Of a DNA stretch of 64,000 nucleotides, positions 44,223-52,594 are shown one piece after another. Origin of the DNA: Fibrobacterota bacterium (GTDB taxonomy: Bacteria > Fibrobacterota > Chitinivibrionia > Chitinivibrionales > Chitinispirillaceae); contig JAEYNR010000044.1 in assembly GCA_023412475.1 (NCBI GenBank), positions 26,873-90,872 on the forward strand, given 5' to 3'. Position numbers and translations under genes: made by a program. The notes under the pieces are model-generated. The model was not told the origin of the DNA, did not search any database, and worked only from the letters and a program-made list of their open reading frames with translations. Within the stretch, counting starts at the first letter, position 1. Every line of letters starts with the position of its first letter.

Positions 44223-45428
44223 TTATAATAATTTTTCCTGTCTTTTCCTATATTCTTCTTGTGATTGCTTCAGCCCCACTTCCAGCCCTTTTTTAATCAC
44301 CTCAGATCCGAATCTGGCATTGATTTTATCTACCGCCCGTTCACAAGTTTCCAGAGGATCGCTGGAGTCGGGAGCAGAAAAAAGATTGAGCTGGATCTGC
44401 TGAGCCAACCCGGTAACACCCACCCCAATGAGCCGGAAACACCTCTCATCCAGTTCCTCAAGGATACTGATGGCCGTGTCGTAGATGGTTTTTGCCAAAT
44501 TGGTCGGTTCCAGCAACGACTTTCGTCGTGTATGACGGCTGAAATCGGGTCTGCGGTAGGTCAGAAATATCGTACTTGCTTTCTCCCCGATATCTCTTGC
44601 CTGCCGCGCTACATCCTGGGACAATCGATGTAGAGTTTTTTCCCACTCCTGTCTGTCGAAACAATCGGCATTGAATGTATGCTCTCTGGAGATAGATTTT
44701 ATAGAATTCTCCTGTATCACCGGCCTATTGTCTATGCCCCTGCACAAATAGTAGAAAGCCACCCCCTGCTTACCAAATCTTTTACAGAGGTAATCCATTG
44801 ATAGCTTCTGCATATCCCCTATGGTATTAACAGAACATCGGTTAAAAACTTCCTCACTTCTGCTTCCAACACCCCACATCCTTCTCAGAGACAAGGGAGC
44901 GAGCCATTTTTGCAATCGTTCACTATCAAATGGAGCACAGGTGATTCCATCAGGTTTATTAAGATCAGAAGCAATCTTTGCTACAAATTTACTGGAAGCA
45001 ATTCCTATGGAAGCGGTCAGGCCCTGTTGTTTTTTAATTTTCTGAGAAATCAGTTCTGCAGCATTCAATGGATCCCCAAACAGTTTTTCGGTTCCGCTCA
45101 TATCAATAAAAGCTTCATCTACCGATATTTTTTCTACTTGAGGTGAGAACTGCCCAAAGATTTCCATTATTTGGCTGGAAACTTTTTCATATGCCTCCAT
45201 TCTGGGAGCAGTGAATATACCTTGGGGACATCTTCTGAATGCCTCATTTATTGGCATAGCAGAATGAATACCAAACTTGCGCGCTTCATAGCTGGCAGTG
45301 GACACCACTCCCCTGTTTCCCGGTTTAGCACCCACAATAAGCGGTTTTCCCCTGTACCGGGGGTTGTCCCTTTGCTCAACCGAGGCAAAGAATGCATCCA
45401 TATCCACATGAAAAATGATGCTTTGCAT
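44223..45428 (-). CDS. dinB: DNA polymerase IV
   Basis: Y-family translesion polymerase, 401 residues. Catalytic acidic residues are intact: FHVDMDAFFASVEQ at the start and SVDEAFIDM in the palm. The little-finger domain follows, and QIQLNLF near 363 is a beta-clamp-binding motif. The C-terminus is basic. No LexA box is recognised upstream. Confidence 0.95.
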   Translation of the reverse strand: MQSIIFHVDMDAFFASVEQRDNPRYRGKPLIVGAKPGNRGVVSTASYEARKFGIHSAMPINEAFRRCPQGIFTAPRMEAYEKVSSQIMEIFGQFSPQVEKISVDEAFIDMSGTEKLFGDPLNAAELISQKIKKQQGLTASIGIASSKFVAKIASDLNKPDGITCAPFDSERLQKWLAPLSLRRMWGVGSRSEEVFNRCSVNTIGDMQKLSMDYLCKRFGKQGVAFYYLCRGIDNRPVIQENSIKSISREHTFNADCFDRQEWEKTLHRLSQDVARQARDIGEKASTIFLTYRRPDFSRHTRRKSLLEPTNLAKTIYDTAISILEELDERCFRLIGVGVTGLAQQIQLNLFSAPDSSDPLETCERAVDKINARFGSEVIKKGLEVGLKQSQEEYRKRQEKLL

Positions 45429-45564
45429 GGATCAAAATATAATACGGTGAAAGTATTGATGGCCATTATCAGACTATAGAGTGCCGTGGAGCAATTTTTT
45501 CATAATCTGCCCGAATCTTTCAATAGATGCGTGAGAACTCAACTGAGCTGTTAAGGTATCTATT

Positions 45565-45819
45565 ATGAATAATGATTTCATAAGTTTTGTATCTGATTAT
45601 TTTTCTGTGAAAATGAGGTTGATTAACAAAAAAACCCGGATAGAAGCACTGGAGAGAACTGCACACGACCGGATTATTTTCACTTTTGAACTGGAAAAGC
45701 ATTATGGAGTAGAGTTTGAGGAAGAGGAGCTTAATAAATTGCGAAACTTGGGAGATTACCAGGCGTTACTGGAAAGAAAGCTTCAGATAAAGAATAGTAG
45801 CTTGAAGAAAGCAGCCTGA
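45565..45819 (+). CDS. Acyl-carrier-protein-like protein lacking the carrier serine
   Basis: 84 residues with an ACP-like helical pattern (ELEKHYGVEFEEEELNKLRN LGDYQALLERK split over two helices). Where ACP has DSL the alignment gives T-A-H (ERTAHDRIIF), so Ser is replaced by Ala and the protein cannot carry phosphopantetheine. It may be a regulatory or structural ACP mimic, or the similarity may be a common helix bundle. A small membrane-protein gene follows. Confidence 0.55.
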   Translation: MNNDFISFVSDYFSVKMRLINKKTRIEALERTAHDRIIFTFELEKHYGVEFEEEELNKLRNLGDYQALLERKLQIKNSSLKKAA

Positions 45820-45882
45820 AAAAGCGGCCTGATAATTGCAGTTTCTAAGAAATGACTGTCCAATATTTGCCAAGGAGGAACT

Positions 45883-46140
45883 ATGTTTTGGCAATGGATT
45901 AAGAATTTAATGATTGTGCTAGCACTTTTACCCACAATCATTTTGGGCCAAGCAACCGATACTATGCAGGACACTGGATTGTATAATGGAGCTGCAGACG
46001 GAGCGGCATCTACAGGATGGTGGTGGTTTTGGGTGGTAATGCTTTTGCTGATAGTAGGTATTGCTATCTGGTGGGCTGCCCGAACAGGTACTCAGGGTGG
46101 AGCTGCCAGACCAAGGGGAGGAGCTGCACCTCACGCATAA
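45883..46140 (+). CDS. Small membrane protein with Gly/Ala-rich tail
   Basis: 85 residues. A signal-like hydrophobic start (MFWQWIKNLMIVLALLPTIILGQ) and a Trp-rich membrane helix (GWWWFWVVMLLLIVGIAIWW, 45-64). The tail is short, basic and Gly/Ala-rich. AGGAGG lies before the ATG. It has its own terminator. Unknown function. Confidence 0.65.
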   Translation: MFWQWIKNLMIVLALLPTIILGQATDTMQDTGLYNGAADGAASTGWWWFWVVMLLLIVGIAIWWAARTGTQGGAARPRGGAAPHA

Positions 46141-46144
46141 TATC

Positions 46145-46174
46145 CGGGCGATCGGTTGATCGCCCGACTTTTCT
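46145..46174 (+). terminator. Rho-independent terminator of the small membrane-protein gene
   Basis: CGGGCGATC (46145-46153) pairs with GATCGCCCG (46158-46166) around a GGTT loop, followed by ACTTTTCTTT. It may also terminate the convergent histidine kinase gene. Confidence 0.85.
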
Positions 46175-46180
46175 TTCCCC

Positions 46181-47713
46181 TTATACAGTTGCCATCTTTA
46201 CCGGTTCAATTGTATTGAGTTTGCCCGGTTTTCTGGTCTGATATAAGGGGAGATCAATATCCACAGTGCAACCTGGTCCGGGGGTACTGTTACGGATCGA
46301 AACAGTCCCATTATGAACTTCCAAGATATGCTTCACTATAGCCAATCCCAAACCGGTCCCCTTTTTTCTGGTGGTAAAAAACGGCTCAAACATCCTTTTG
46401 AGATTATCTTCCTTTATTCCATTTCCCTGATCACAAATATTTACCTTCACATATTTTCCTTCTTTTTGAATACAGATGGAAATGATGGTTCCTTTAGGAC
46501 TATGCTGAGACGCATTCTCCAGGATATTCATAAAAACCTGCTGAAGCTTCAAAGGATCACCTTTAATTTTTAACTCCTCATCCGTTTCTTCCTCTTTTAT
46601 CTCTATGCTGTAGCCACTGCGATTTCCTGAGCTTTTCCACAAAGCGAGCGACTCTTTTATAAGATCAGAGAAATTTATAATTACCACCTTTGAGCGTTCT
46701 ATGGGTTTGCCAAGCTCCAACAAATCCTGCATTAAACGGGTCAACCTCTCTACATGGGTAAAAACATGATCTTTATAAAGCAGATAATCAGGTTTATCCC
46801 CCAGCTCCTGAAAAAGAGCTTCCAGCACCACAGAAATAGCATTAAGAGGATTTCGCACCTCATGAGCCACTCCAGATGTCAGTAAACCCAGTATACGAAG
46901 CTTCTGACTTTGAGTTAGTTGATTTTCTTTTTCCACCTGAGGATTGATGAGATCCTGAGTAAACTGATACTGTGGAATTTCCCGGATAATAAGAGTTAAA
47001 GCAGATTCATTGGGATAAGCACATATCTCATACTGACACTCTTTTTCTTCTCTGGTCATGATGAATGTGGAGATGGTTGTTTTGGGTTGCTCCAGAACAT
47101 TTTTAAGCATGTCCTGAATCTCCAGTCCGGGATTTTCCGGAAAAAGCTCATAGAAAGGACAGGTCAGGGCAGATCTGGCACTCACTCCGGTTAGCTTTTC
47201 TGCAGCTCTGTTCCAGTAAATACATTTCAAATTGGAGTCCAGCACGATCAAAACATCGGTTATACTCTCAGCAATTCGTCTGTAGCGCTCCTCATTTTTA
47301 GCCATCTGCAACTGGTTTGATTTGATTCGCGGTCTCATCTGAAACTCTGAAACATCACTTCGCACTACCGAAAGCAGCCTTGAATATTTATTCCTGCTTA
47401 CAAAGCCATTAGCTCCCAGACGCATGGCGTAAACAATCACCTCTTCATCCGATTCAGTTGAAATCACTACAAAAGGGAGATCTGGGTTTGATTCCCTAAC
47501 CAGCCTTATGCCTTTTTCCAAAGTAAATTCTTCTATATCATTACTGAAAAGAACCAGATCCCAGGATTTCTGCTTTAGACTCTCGAGCATCTGCTCGACG
47601 GTTTCAATACGTTCTGAATAAAGGTCAAACCCATCTCTGGATAATACAGATTCCAGTTTCGCTACCTCCTCATCCGAGCTCTCAACTATTAAAACACGAA
47701 GAATGCATTCCAT
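46181..47713 (-). CDS. Sensor histidine kinase with pseudo-receiver and PAS
   Basis: 510 residues, no membrane span. An N-terminal receiver-like domain (about 5-122) has Ser57 where the phospho-accepting Asp should be (DLVLFSNDI), so it is probably not phosphorylated. A PAS domain (about 145-250) follows, then HisKA with the phospho-acceptor His284 (GVAHEVRNPLN). The HATPase has NILENASQHS, DQGNGI and GTGLGLAIVKHI. The layout is NtrB-like. It is transcribed after the sigma54 regulator gene at 47974, with 260 bases between, and is its likely partner. Confidence 0.9.
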   Translation of the reverse strand: MECILRVLIVESSDEEVAKLESVLSRDGFDLYSERIETVEQMLESLKQKSWDLVLFSNDIEEFTLEKGIRLVRESNPDLPFVVISTESDEEVIVYAMRLGANGFVSRNKYSRLLSVVRSDVSEFQMRPRIKSNQLQMAKNEERYRRIAESITDVLIVLDSNLKCIYWNRAAEKLTGVSARSALTCPFYELFPENPGLEIQDMLKNVLEQPKTTISTFIMTREEKECQYEICAYPNESALTLIIREIPQYQFTQDLINPQVEKENQLTQSQKLRILGLLTSGVAHEVRNPLNAISVVLEALFQELGDKPDYLLYKDHVFTHVERLTRLMQDLLELGKPIERSKVVIINFSDLIKESLALWKSSGNRSGYSIEIKEEETDEELKIKGDPLKLQQVFMNILENASQHSPKGTIISICIQKEGKYVKVNICDQGNGIKEDNLKRMFEPFFTTRKKGTGLGLAIVKHILEVHNGTVSIRNSTPGPGCTVDIDLPLYQTRKPGKLNTIEPVKMATV

Positions 47714-47943
47714 ATTTCTTTACTCCAAATAAACGGTTATTACAAGAATAGGCATATACCCAGCCACAGAGTCATCTAAGGCTGATATAGGCGTTTTTTC
47801 CAAAAATCGAGAATTGAAATGAGAAAAATGAAAAAAATGAGAAAAGAGACAACGGTTTATTAATATAAACTTTCCTCTCCCCAAAAAACATGAATAAAAA
47901 AATATTTTTAATCTCCCAGATTGTGACTCCTTAGGAGGAGAAA

Positions 47944-48024
47944 ATGAGGACAAGGCGGTATTGTATGATTCTTTCAGGCAACAATTGGATCCTTGTAGCT
48001 TTCCAGTTTTCTGTAAAGCGATGA
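47944..48024 (+). CDS. Possible 26-residue peptide with ideal ribosome site
   Basis: AGGAGG lies 5 bases before an ATG opening MRTRRYCMILSGNNWILVAF and ending at 48024. It overlaps the 3' end of the antisense sigma54-regulator gene. The Shine-Dalgarno match is perfect but the peptide has no recognisable family, so it may be chance. Confidence 0.2.
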   Translation: MRTRRYCMILSGNNWILVAFQFSVKR

Positions 48025-49308
48025 GAGAGAAATCCCCAGAGCCCTGCTGGCTTCGGTTTTATCCCCAAAGTGCTTGAGTGCTTTAAGGATATGCTTTTTT
48101 TCCAGGAGCTCCAAACTCCACTGATGAGGTGACTGCTGCATTGAAGAACTGTTGATATTAAGCAAGCCGGGAAAGTGTTCTACAGTTAAAGGTTTGCCCT
48201 GGGACAATAATACTGCCCGCTCCAACATGTTTCTTAGCTCTCTAATGTTTCCTGGCCAGAAGTAGGCTGAAAGCGATTTGACAACCGAATCATCTATTGA
48301 TTGACACTTTAAATCGAAGCTGCTTAATATGTGAGCCACTAAACCCGGCAGATCTTTTTTTCTGTCCCGTAGGGCAGGAAGTTCAATCGGGAAAACACAA
48401 ATTCGGTAATAGAGGTCAGAACGAAAAACTCCTTCCAGTGAGGCCTGCTTGAGATTGCGGTTAGTAGCACATATAAGCCGGAAATTACTGTTTCTGGTTT
48501 TATTCTCCCCGATTCTGCGAAAAGTTTTCTCTTCAATGGTTTTTAGCAACTCTGCCTGCACTTCCGCATCCATATCACCGATCTCATCGAGAAACAGTGT
48601 TCCCCCATCGGCGATTTCAATCAGACCATCTCTGTCCTTAATAGCCGATGTAAAGGCCCCTTTAGTGTGCCCGTAAAGTTCACTTCTAAGAAGTTCGCCA
48701 CGTAAACTGGAACAGTTAAGTTCTACATAGTTACCATTTCTGCGAGAGCTGTGATCATGAATCCACCTTGCCAGAACACCTTTACCGGTTCCGGTTTCTC
48801 CCAGTAGCAAAACGACAGAGTCGTTAAGCGATGCAACTCTGGCATATTCAATTGTTTTCTCGATTTCCTGGCTTATGCCAAAGTATATCCGGGGGTTTTC
48901 TGGAAGTAAACGCTTATGAAGCTGCTCCCGTCTTTTTAGTTCTTCCACCTTTAAACTATTCTGAAGACTGAGCTCTAAAGCTTCCATCTCCACAGGTTTG
49001 GTGAGAAAATTGAAAGCCCCATACTGCATAGCCTCCACTGCAGTTGAGATATCGCTTACTCCGGAGATTACGATTATCGCAGTAGACTCACTGGACAAGC
49101 TGATTTCTCTAATCAGATGCAAAGAGCAGCCATCCGGTAATTTTAAATCCAGAAGAACTGCGTTAAAATTCTCCGCTGAAAGCAACTGCCTGCCCATAGC
49201 CAGGGAGTTGGCAGTCTTGATGTAGTACCCCTTGAGAGATAAATATTTTGAATAGCCTAAAAGTGTAGTCTCGTCATCTTCTATTAAAAGAACTTTCGGG
49301 TTTCTCAC
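47974..49308 (-). CDS. NtrC-family sigma54-dependent response regulator, GAFTSA variant
   Basis: About 444 residues from a GTG at 49308 with AGGGG 6 bases upstream; an earlier GTG at 49356 has a poor site. Receiver domain with intact Asp (AVLLDLKLPDG) and acidic pair (LIEDDE). AAA domain with GETGTGKG, the sigma54-contact loop GAFTSA instead of GAFTGA, Walker B GTLFLDEIGD and an R-finger segment. C-terminal Fis-type HTH (KTEASRALGISLSSLYRK). It is upstream of the histidine kinase on the same strand. The loop change could alter sigma54 contact. Confidence 0.93.
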   Translation of the reverse strand: MRNPKVLLIEDDETTLLGYSKYLSLKGYYIKTANSLAMGRQLLSAENFNAVLLDLKLPDGCSLHLIREISLSSESTAIIVISGVSDISTAVEAMQYGAFNFLTKPVEMEALELSLQNSLKVEELKRREQLHKRLLPENPRIYFGISQEIEKTIEYARVASLNDSVVLLLGETGTGKGVLARWIHDHSSRRNGNYVELNCSSLRGELLRSELYGHTKGAFTSAIKDRDGLIEIADGGTLFLDEIGDMDAEVQAELLKTIEEKTFRRIGENKTRNSNFRLICATNRNLKQASLEGVFRSDLYYRICVFPIELPALRDRKKDLPGLVAHILSSFDLKCQSIDDSVVKSLSAYFWPGNIRELRNMLERAVLLSQGKPLTVEHFPGLLNINSSSMQQSPHQWSLELLEKKHILKALKHFGDKTEASRALGISLSSLYRKLESYKDPIVA

Positions 49309-49396
49309 GCTTAACCCCTGGCTTTCGGTTGAATTAAACGGTTTTTTTATTAACACCTATAAACCAGAGCAAAAAGCGGGCCAAAGACCTGGATTT

Positions 49397-51175
49397 CTAA
49401 CTTTTTTTTCTTAATCGTATAGCCTTTGGAGTCATTTCCACCAGTTCATCATCGTTGATATAGGAGATACAGTCCTCCAGACTCATCTCACGGGGAGGCG
49501 TAAGAATCACATTCTCATCGGAACCAGCCGCACGCATATTACTCAGTTTTTTCTCTTTACCAGGATTTACCACAAGATCATTTGAGCGACAGTGCTCACC
49601 AACAATCTGTCCCCTATAAACGTTAACTCCCGGTCCCACAAACATTACTCCCCGGTCCTGAAGCCCAAATAGACCATACGCCACAGTAGTACAAGTTTCC
49701 TTTGTCACTAATACCCCGTTGGCACGAGTCCTAATGTCCCCGGCAAATGCTCCATATTCCAGAAACACATAATTCATGGTACCCATTCCTCTGGTGTCGG
49801 TTAAAAATTCCGAACGATACCCCAGCAATCCTCTGGTAGGGACCTTGAAAACCAGACGGGCAAGCCCGTTTTCCTGATGCATCTGCACAAGTATACCCTT
49901 ACGCATGCTTATCTTGTCGATAACTGAACCCATGTATTTCTCATCCACATCGACCGTAAGCTCCTCATAAGGTTCAAGCTTCACCCCATTTTCCTCCCGC
50001 ATTATCACCTGTGGACGAGTCACCTGAAATTCATACCCTTCCCGGCGCATACGTTCTATAAGGATAGACAAGTGCAATTCACCGCGCCCAGACACCTTGT
50101 AACCTATAGATTCAGAAAGCTCCTCAACCACCAGCGCGACATCAGAAAGTACCTCCCTCTGAAGCCTTTCCTGAATGTGTCTTGAAGTCACAAACTTTCC
50201 ATCTTTACCGGCAAAAGGAGAATCATTGGGAATAAAATTCATCGAAATTGTTGGCGGATCGATAACCGTAGGTGGCAACGGATTGGGCTGAAGCGGATCG
50301 GTAAAGCTAACCCCCACCGTCACCTCATCCATACCTGCTACAGCCACTATCTCCCCTACTCCAGCCATTTCCACAGGCACTTTCTGCACACCGTCAAATT
50401 TATATACTTTAGTTATACGTGCAGGCACCAGTTTCCCATCACGAAGTACTACCCCGATCTCCTTATTAACATTTAAAGTACCGGCAGTGATTTTACCAAT
50501 TCCAAGCCTGCCCAGATAGGGGGAGTAATCAATTGAGCTGACTAACATTTGCAAAGGTTCTTCAGAATCGCCCGTTGGTGGGGGAATGTAGGAGATGACT
50601 TTCTCTAATAGTGGCTCCAGTGTCATTCCATCATCACCAGGACTGTTACGGGCATACCCTGCCTTGGCAGAGGAATAAACTACCGGAAAATCCAGAATGT
50701 GATCCGGTGCATTAAGCTTGACAAAAAGATCAAACACCTGGTCTACTGCCCAGGAAGGACGAGCCGCTGGTTTATCAATTTTATTGACCACCACAATAAT
50801 GGGCAGGGATAGTGACAAGGCTTTCTTTAAAACAAAATAGGTCTGAGGCATCGGCCCTTCTTTGGCATCCACCAACAGTAATGCCCCATCTGCCATCTTT
50901 AAAATTCTCTCCACCTGGCCTCCAAAATCAGCATGCCCCGGAGTGTCTATAACATTAATATGGTATCCCTGATAGAGGAAAGATCCATTTTTTGCAGCGA
51001 TGGTTATACCACGCTCTCTTTCCAGATCCATCGAATCCATCAACCGTGACGCAACACTTTGATTTTCCCTGAACATTCCGCTCTGTTTGAATAACTGATC
51101 TACCAGAGTCGTTTTACCATGGTCCACATGAGCAATAATTGCAATATTTCTGATTTTACGTCTGTCTAAACTCAT
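49397..51175 (-). CDS. typA: GTPase TypA/BipA
   Basis: Ribosome-associated translation-factor GTPase linked to stress and subunit assembly. 592 residues: AHVDHGKTTLVDQL, RERGITI (canonical switch I), DTPGHADF, NKIDKP. The EF-G-like domains follow, then the BipA-specific C-terminus with GMGTMNYVF, ANGVLVTKE and QIVGEHCRSNDL. Its switch I is normal, in contrast to the window's EF-Tu. Confidence 0.97.
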   Translation of the reverse strand: MSLDRRKIRNIAIIAHVDHGKTTLVDQLFKQSGMFRENQSVASRLMDSMDLERERGITIAAKNGSFLYQGYHINVIDTPGHADFGGQVERILKMADGALLLVDAKEGPMPQTYFVLKKALSLSLPIIVVVNKIDKPAARPSWAVDQVFDLFVKLNAPDHILDFPVVYSSAKAGYARNSPGDDGMTLEPLLEKVISYIPPPTGDSEEPLQMLVSSIDYSPYLGRLGIGKITAGTLNVNKEIGVVLRDGKLVPARITKVYKFDGVQKVPVEMAGVGEIVAVAGMDEVTVGVSFTDPLQPNPLPPTVIDPPTISMNFIPNDSPFAGKDGKFVTSRHIQERLQREVLSDVALVVEELSESIGYKVSGRGELHLSILIERMRREGYEFQVTRPQVIMREENGVKLEPYEELTVDVDEKYMGSVIDKISMRKGILVQMHQENGLARLVFKVPTRGLLGYRSEFLTDTRGMGTMNYVFLEYGAFAGDIRTRANGVLVTKETCTTVAYGLFGLQDRGVMFVGPGVNVYRGQIVGEHCRSNDLVVNPGKEKKLSNMRAAGSDENVILTPPREMSLEDCISYINDDELVEMTPKAIRLRKKS

Positions 51176-51664
51176 CTTTTAACAGTTCTTCACCCCGAAC
51201 CCTCTTCTATGACGATCCGGTAAAAATTACAGGTTTATTTAAGGAGTGGATAAATTACATTCTGCGGAAGGATTTAAAAACAGTACGTGAAAAACCGGGT
51301 CAAATTGTCTCATAATGGCTTAATTGCTTCAATTTCATCGATAAGGATGATACATTTCTAATTTTGGGGTTATTATATATTTTAGGTGACTACTCAGCAA
51401 ATTATGGGAGAAAACATCTAATCGGAAAGGAAATTCTTAATTTCTAACTTCTAAACAGAGATAAGAGTGCTTCAACTAACTAATTTTAGAGAATGAGTCC
51501 TCTTTCCCATTTTCCTGGTCTTGTTTAGAATTTCGTTTTTCGAACTTAGTGCTTATTACTTATTACTTTCAAATATTAAGGATAAACAAACGAACTTCCT
51601 AATCACCTGTTTTTTTGTTGTTCTGTAAAAAAAACTACCAAGCCACATTAAGTTCTGAGGATTA
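51176..51664. other. Intergenic gap with a decayed 7-bp-periodic tract
   Basis: About 490 bases between divergent typA and the MoxR gene. From about 51430 to 51572 the bases fall into rough heptamers (AATTCTT, AATTTCT, AACTTCT and later ACTTAGT, GCTTATT, ACTTATT). No gene or RNA is seen. Confidence 0.45.
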
Positions 51665-51667
51665 ATG

Positions 51668-52591
51668 ATGAAAAAAGTGATAGATAATGTTGAACTGGTA
51701 CTCTCTCATCCATTGGCCAGCAAGGTCGAGTGGATAGGACAGAACGAACCTCTGCGCCAGCTTCACGCCTGCTGGATGATCATAGACAAAAATGATTTAC
51801 CATTAACTCCACGTGTTATCGGACATCCCGGCATCGGTAAAACAACCATGGCCATAGCTGCAGCCCGTGAACGTAATCAGAATGTTTACGTTATGCAGTG
51901 CACAAGCGACACAAGACCAGAGGATCTTCTGGTAACTCCTGTACTGTCGGGAAACGGCAAAATCACCTACCATGCCAGCCCTCTTCTTTCTGCTGTGATC
52001 ACCGGAGGAATTGCGATTCTGGATGAAGGGAACCGTATGTCCGAAAAGTCATGGGCCTCACTTGCCGGACTCTTTGACAACCGCAGAACTGTCGAATCCA
52101 TTATAGCTGGTATCACTGTTACAGCACATGAAGAATTCAGGGCTGCAGTTACCATGAATGAGGATTCCTCTACATTCGAAATCCCCGACTATATAATGTC
52201 ACGGCTTCAGCCCGGAATCCAGATTCCCTTTCCCAACCGTGAGGATGAGCTTAAAATTCTACAGTATAACCTGCCCTTTTCAGATGAAGAACTGTTGCAG
52301 ATGTGTGTGGATTTTCTGCAGAAAGCTCACAACCTGGATCTCCCCTACTCTGTACGAGATGGTATCAGTGCACTCAGGTATTCGATGAAATTAAAAAATT
52401 CAGGTGATTCAACCGATACCGAACAGCTCTTCAGAAATGCTGTTGTGCAGATACTGGGAGAAGATGCATTGGACATGGAAAGTCTGGCCGCAAAAAGGAA
52501 ACTTTCCGGTGAGCATTTACCATCGATGAATCTGGGAGATTTCTTTTTCTCAGACGACGACTCGCTCAATCCCGACATCAATGAGGACTGA
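51668..52591 (+). CDS. MoxR-family AAA+ ATPase
   Basis: 307 residues; the second of two adjacent ATGs is chosen for better spacing from GAGG. Walker A is GHPGIGKTTM (about 51-60), Walker B GIAILDEGNRM, and the polar TMNEDSSTFEIPDYIMSRL matches the MoxR sensor/arginine-finger region. Family members are chaperone-like remodelling ATPases that act on a neighbour-encoded partner, often with VWA domains. The next gene follows after 3 bases and is the probable partner. Confidence 0.88.
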   Translation: MKKVIDNVELVLSHPLASKVEWIGQNEPLRQLHACWMIIDKNDLPLTPRVIGHPGIGKTTMAIAAARERNQNVYVMQCTSDTRPEDLLVTPVLSGNGKITYHASPLLSAVITGGIAILDEGNRMSEKSWASLAGLFDNRRTVESIIAGITVTAHEEFRAAVTMNEDSSTFEIPDYIMSRLQPGIQIPFPNREDELKILQYNLPFSDEELLQMCVDFLQKAHNLDLPYSVRDGISALRYSMKLKNSGDSTDTEQLFRNAVVQILGEDALDMESLAAKRKLSGEHLPSMNLGDFFFSDDDSLNPDINED

Positions 52592-52594
52592 TCC

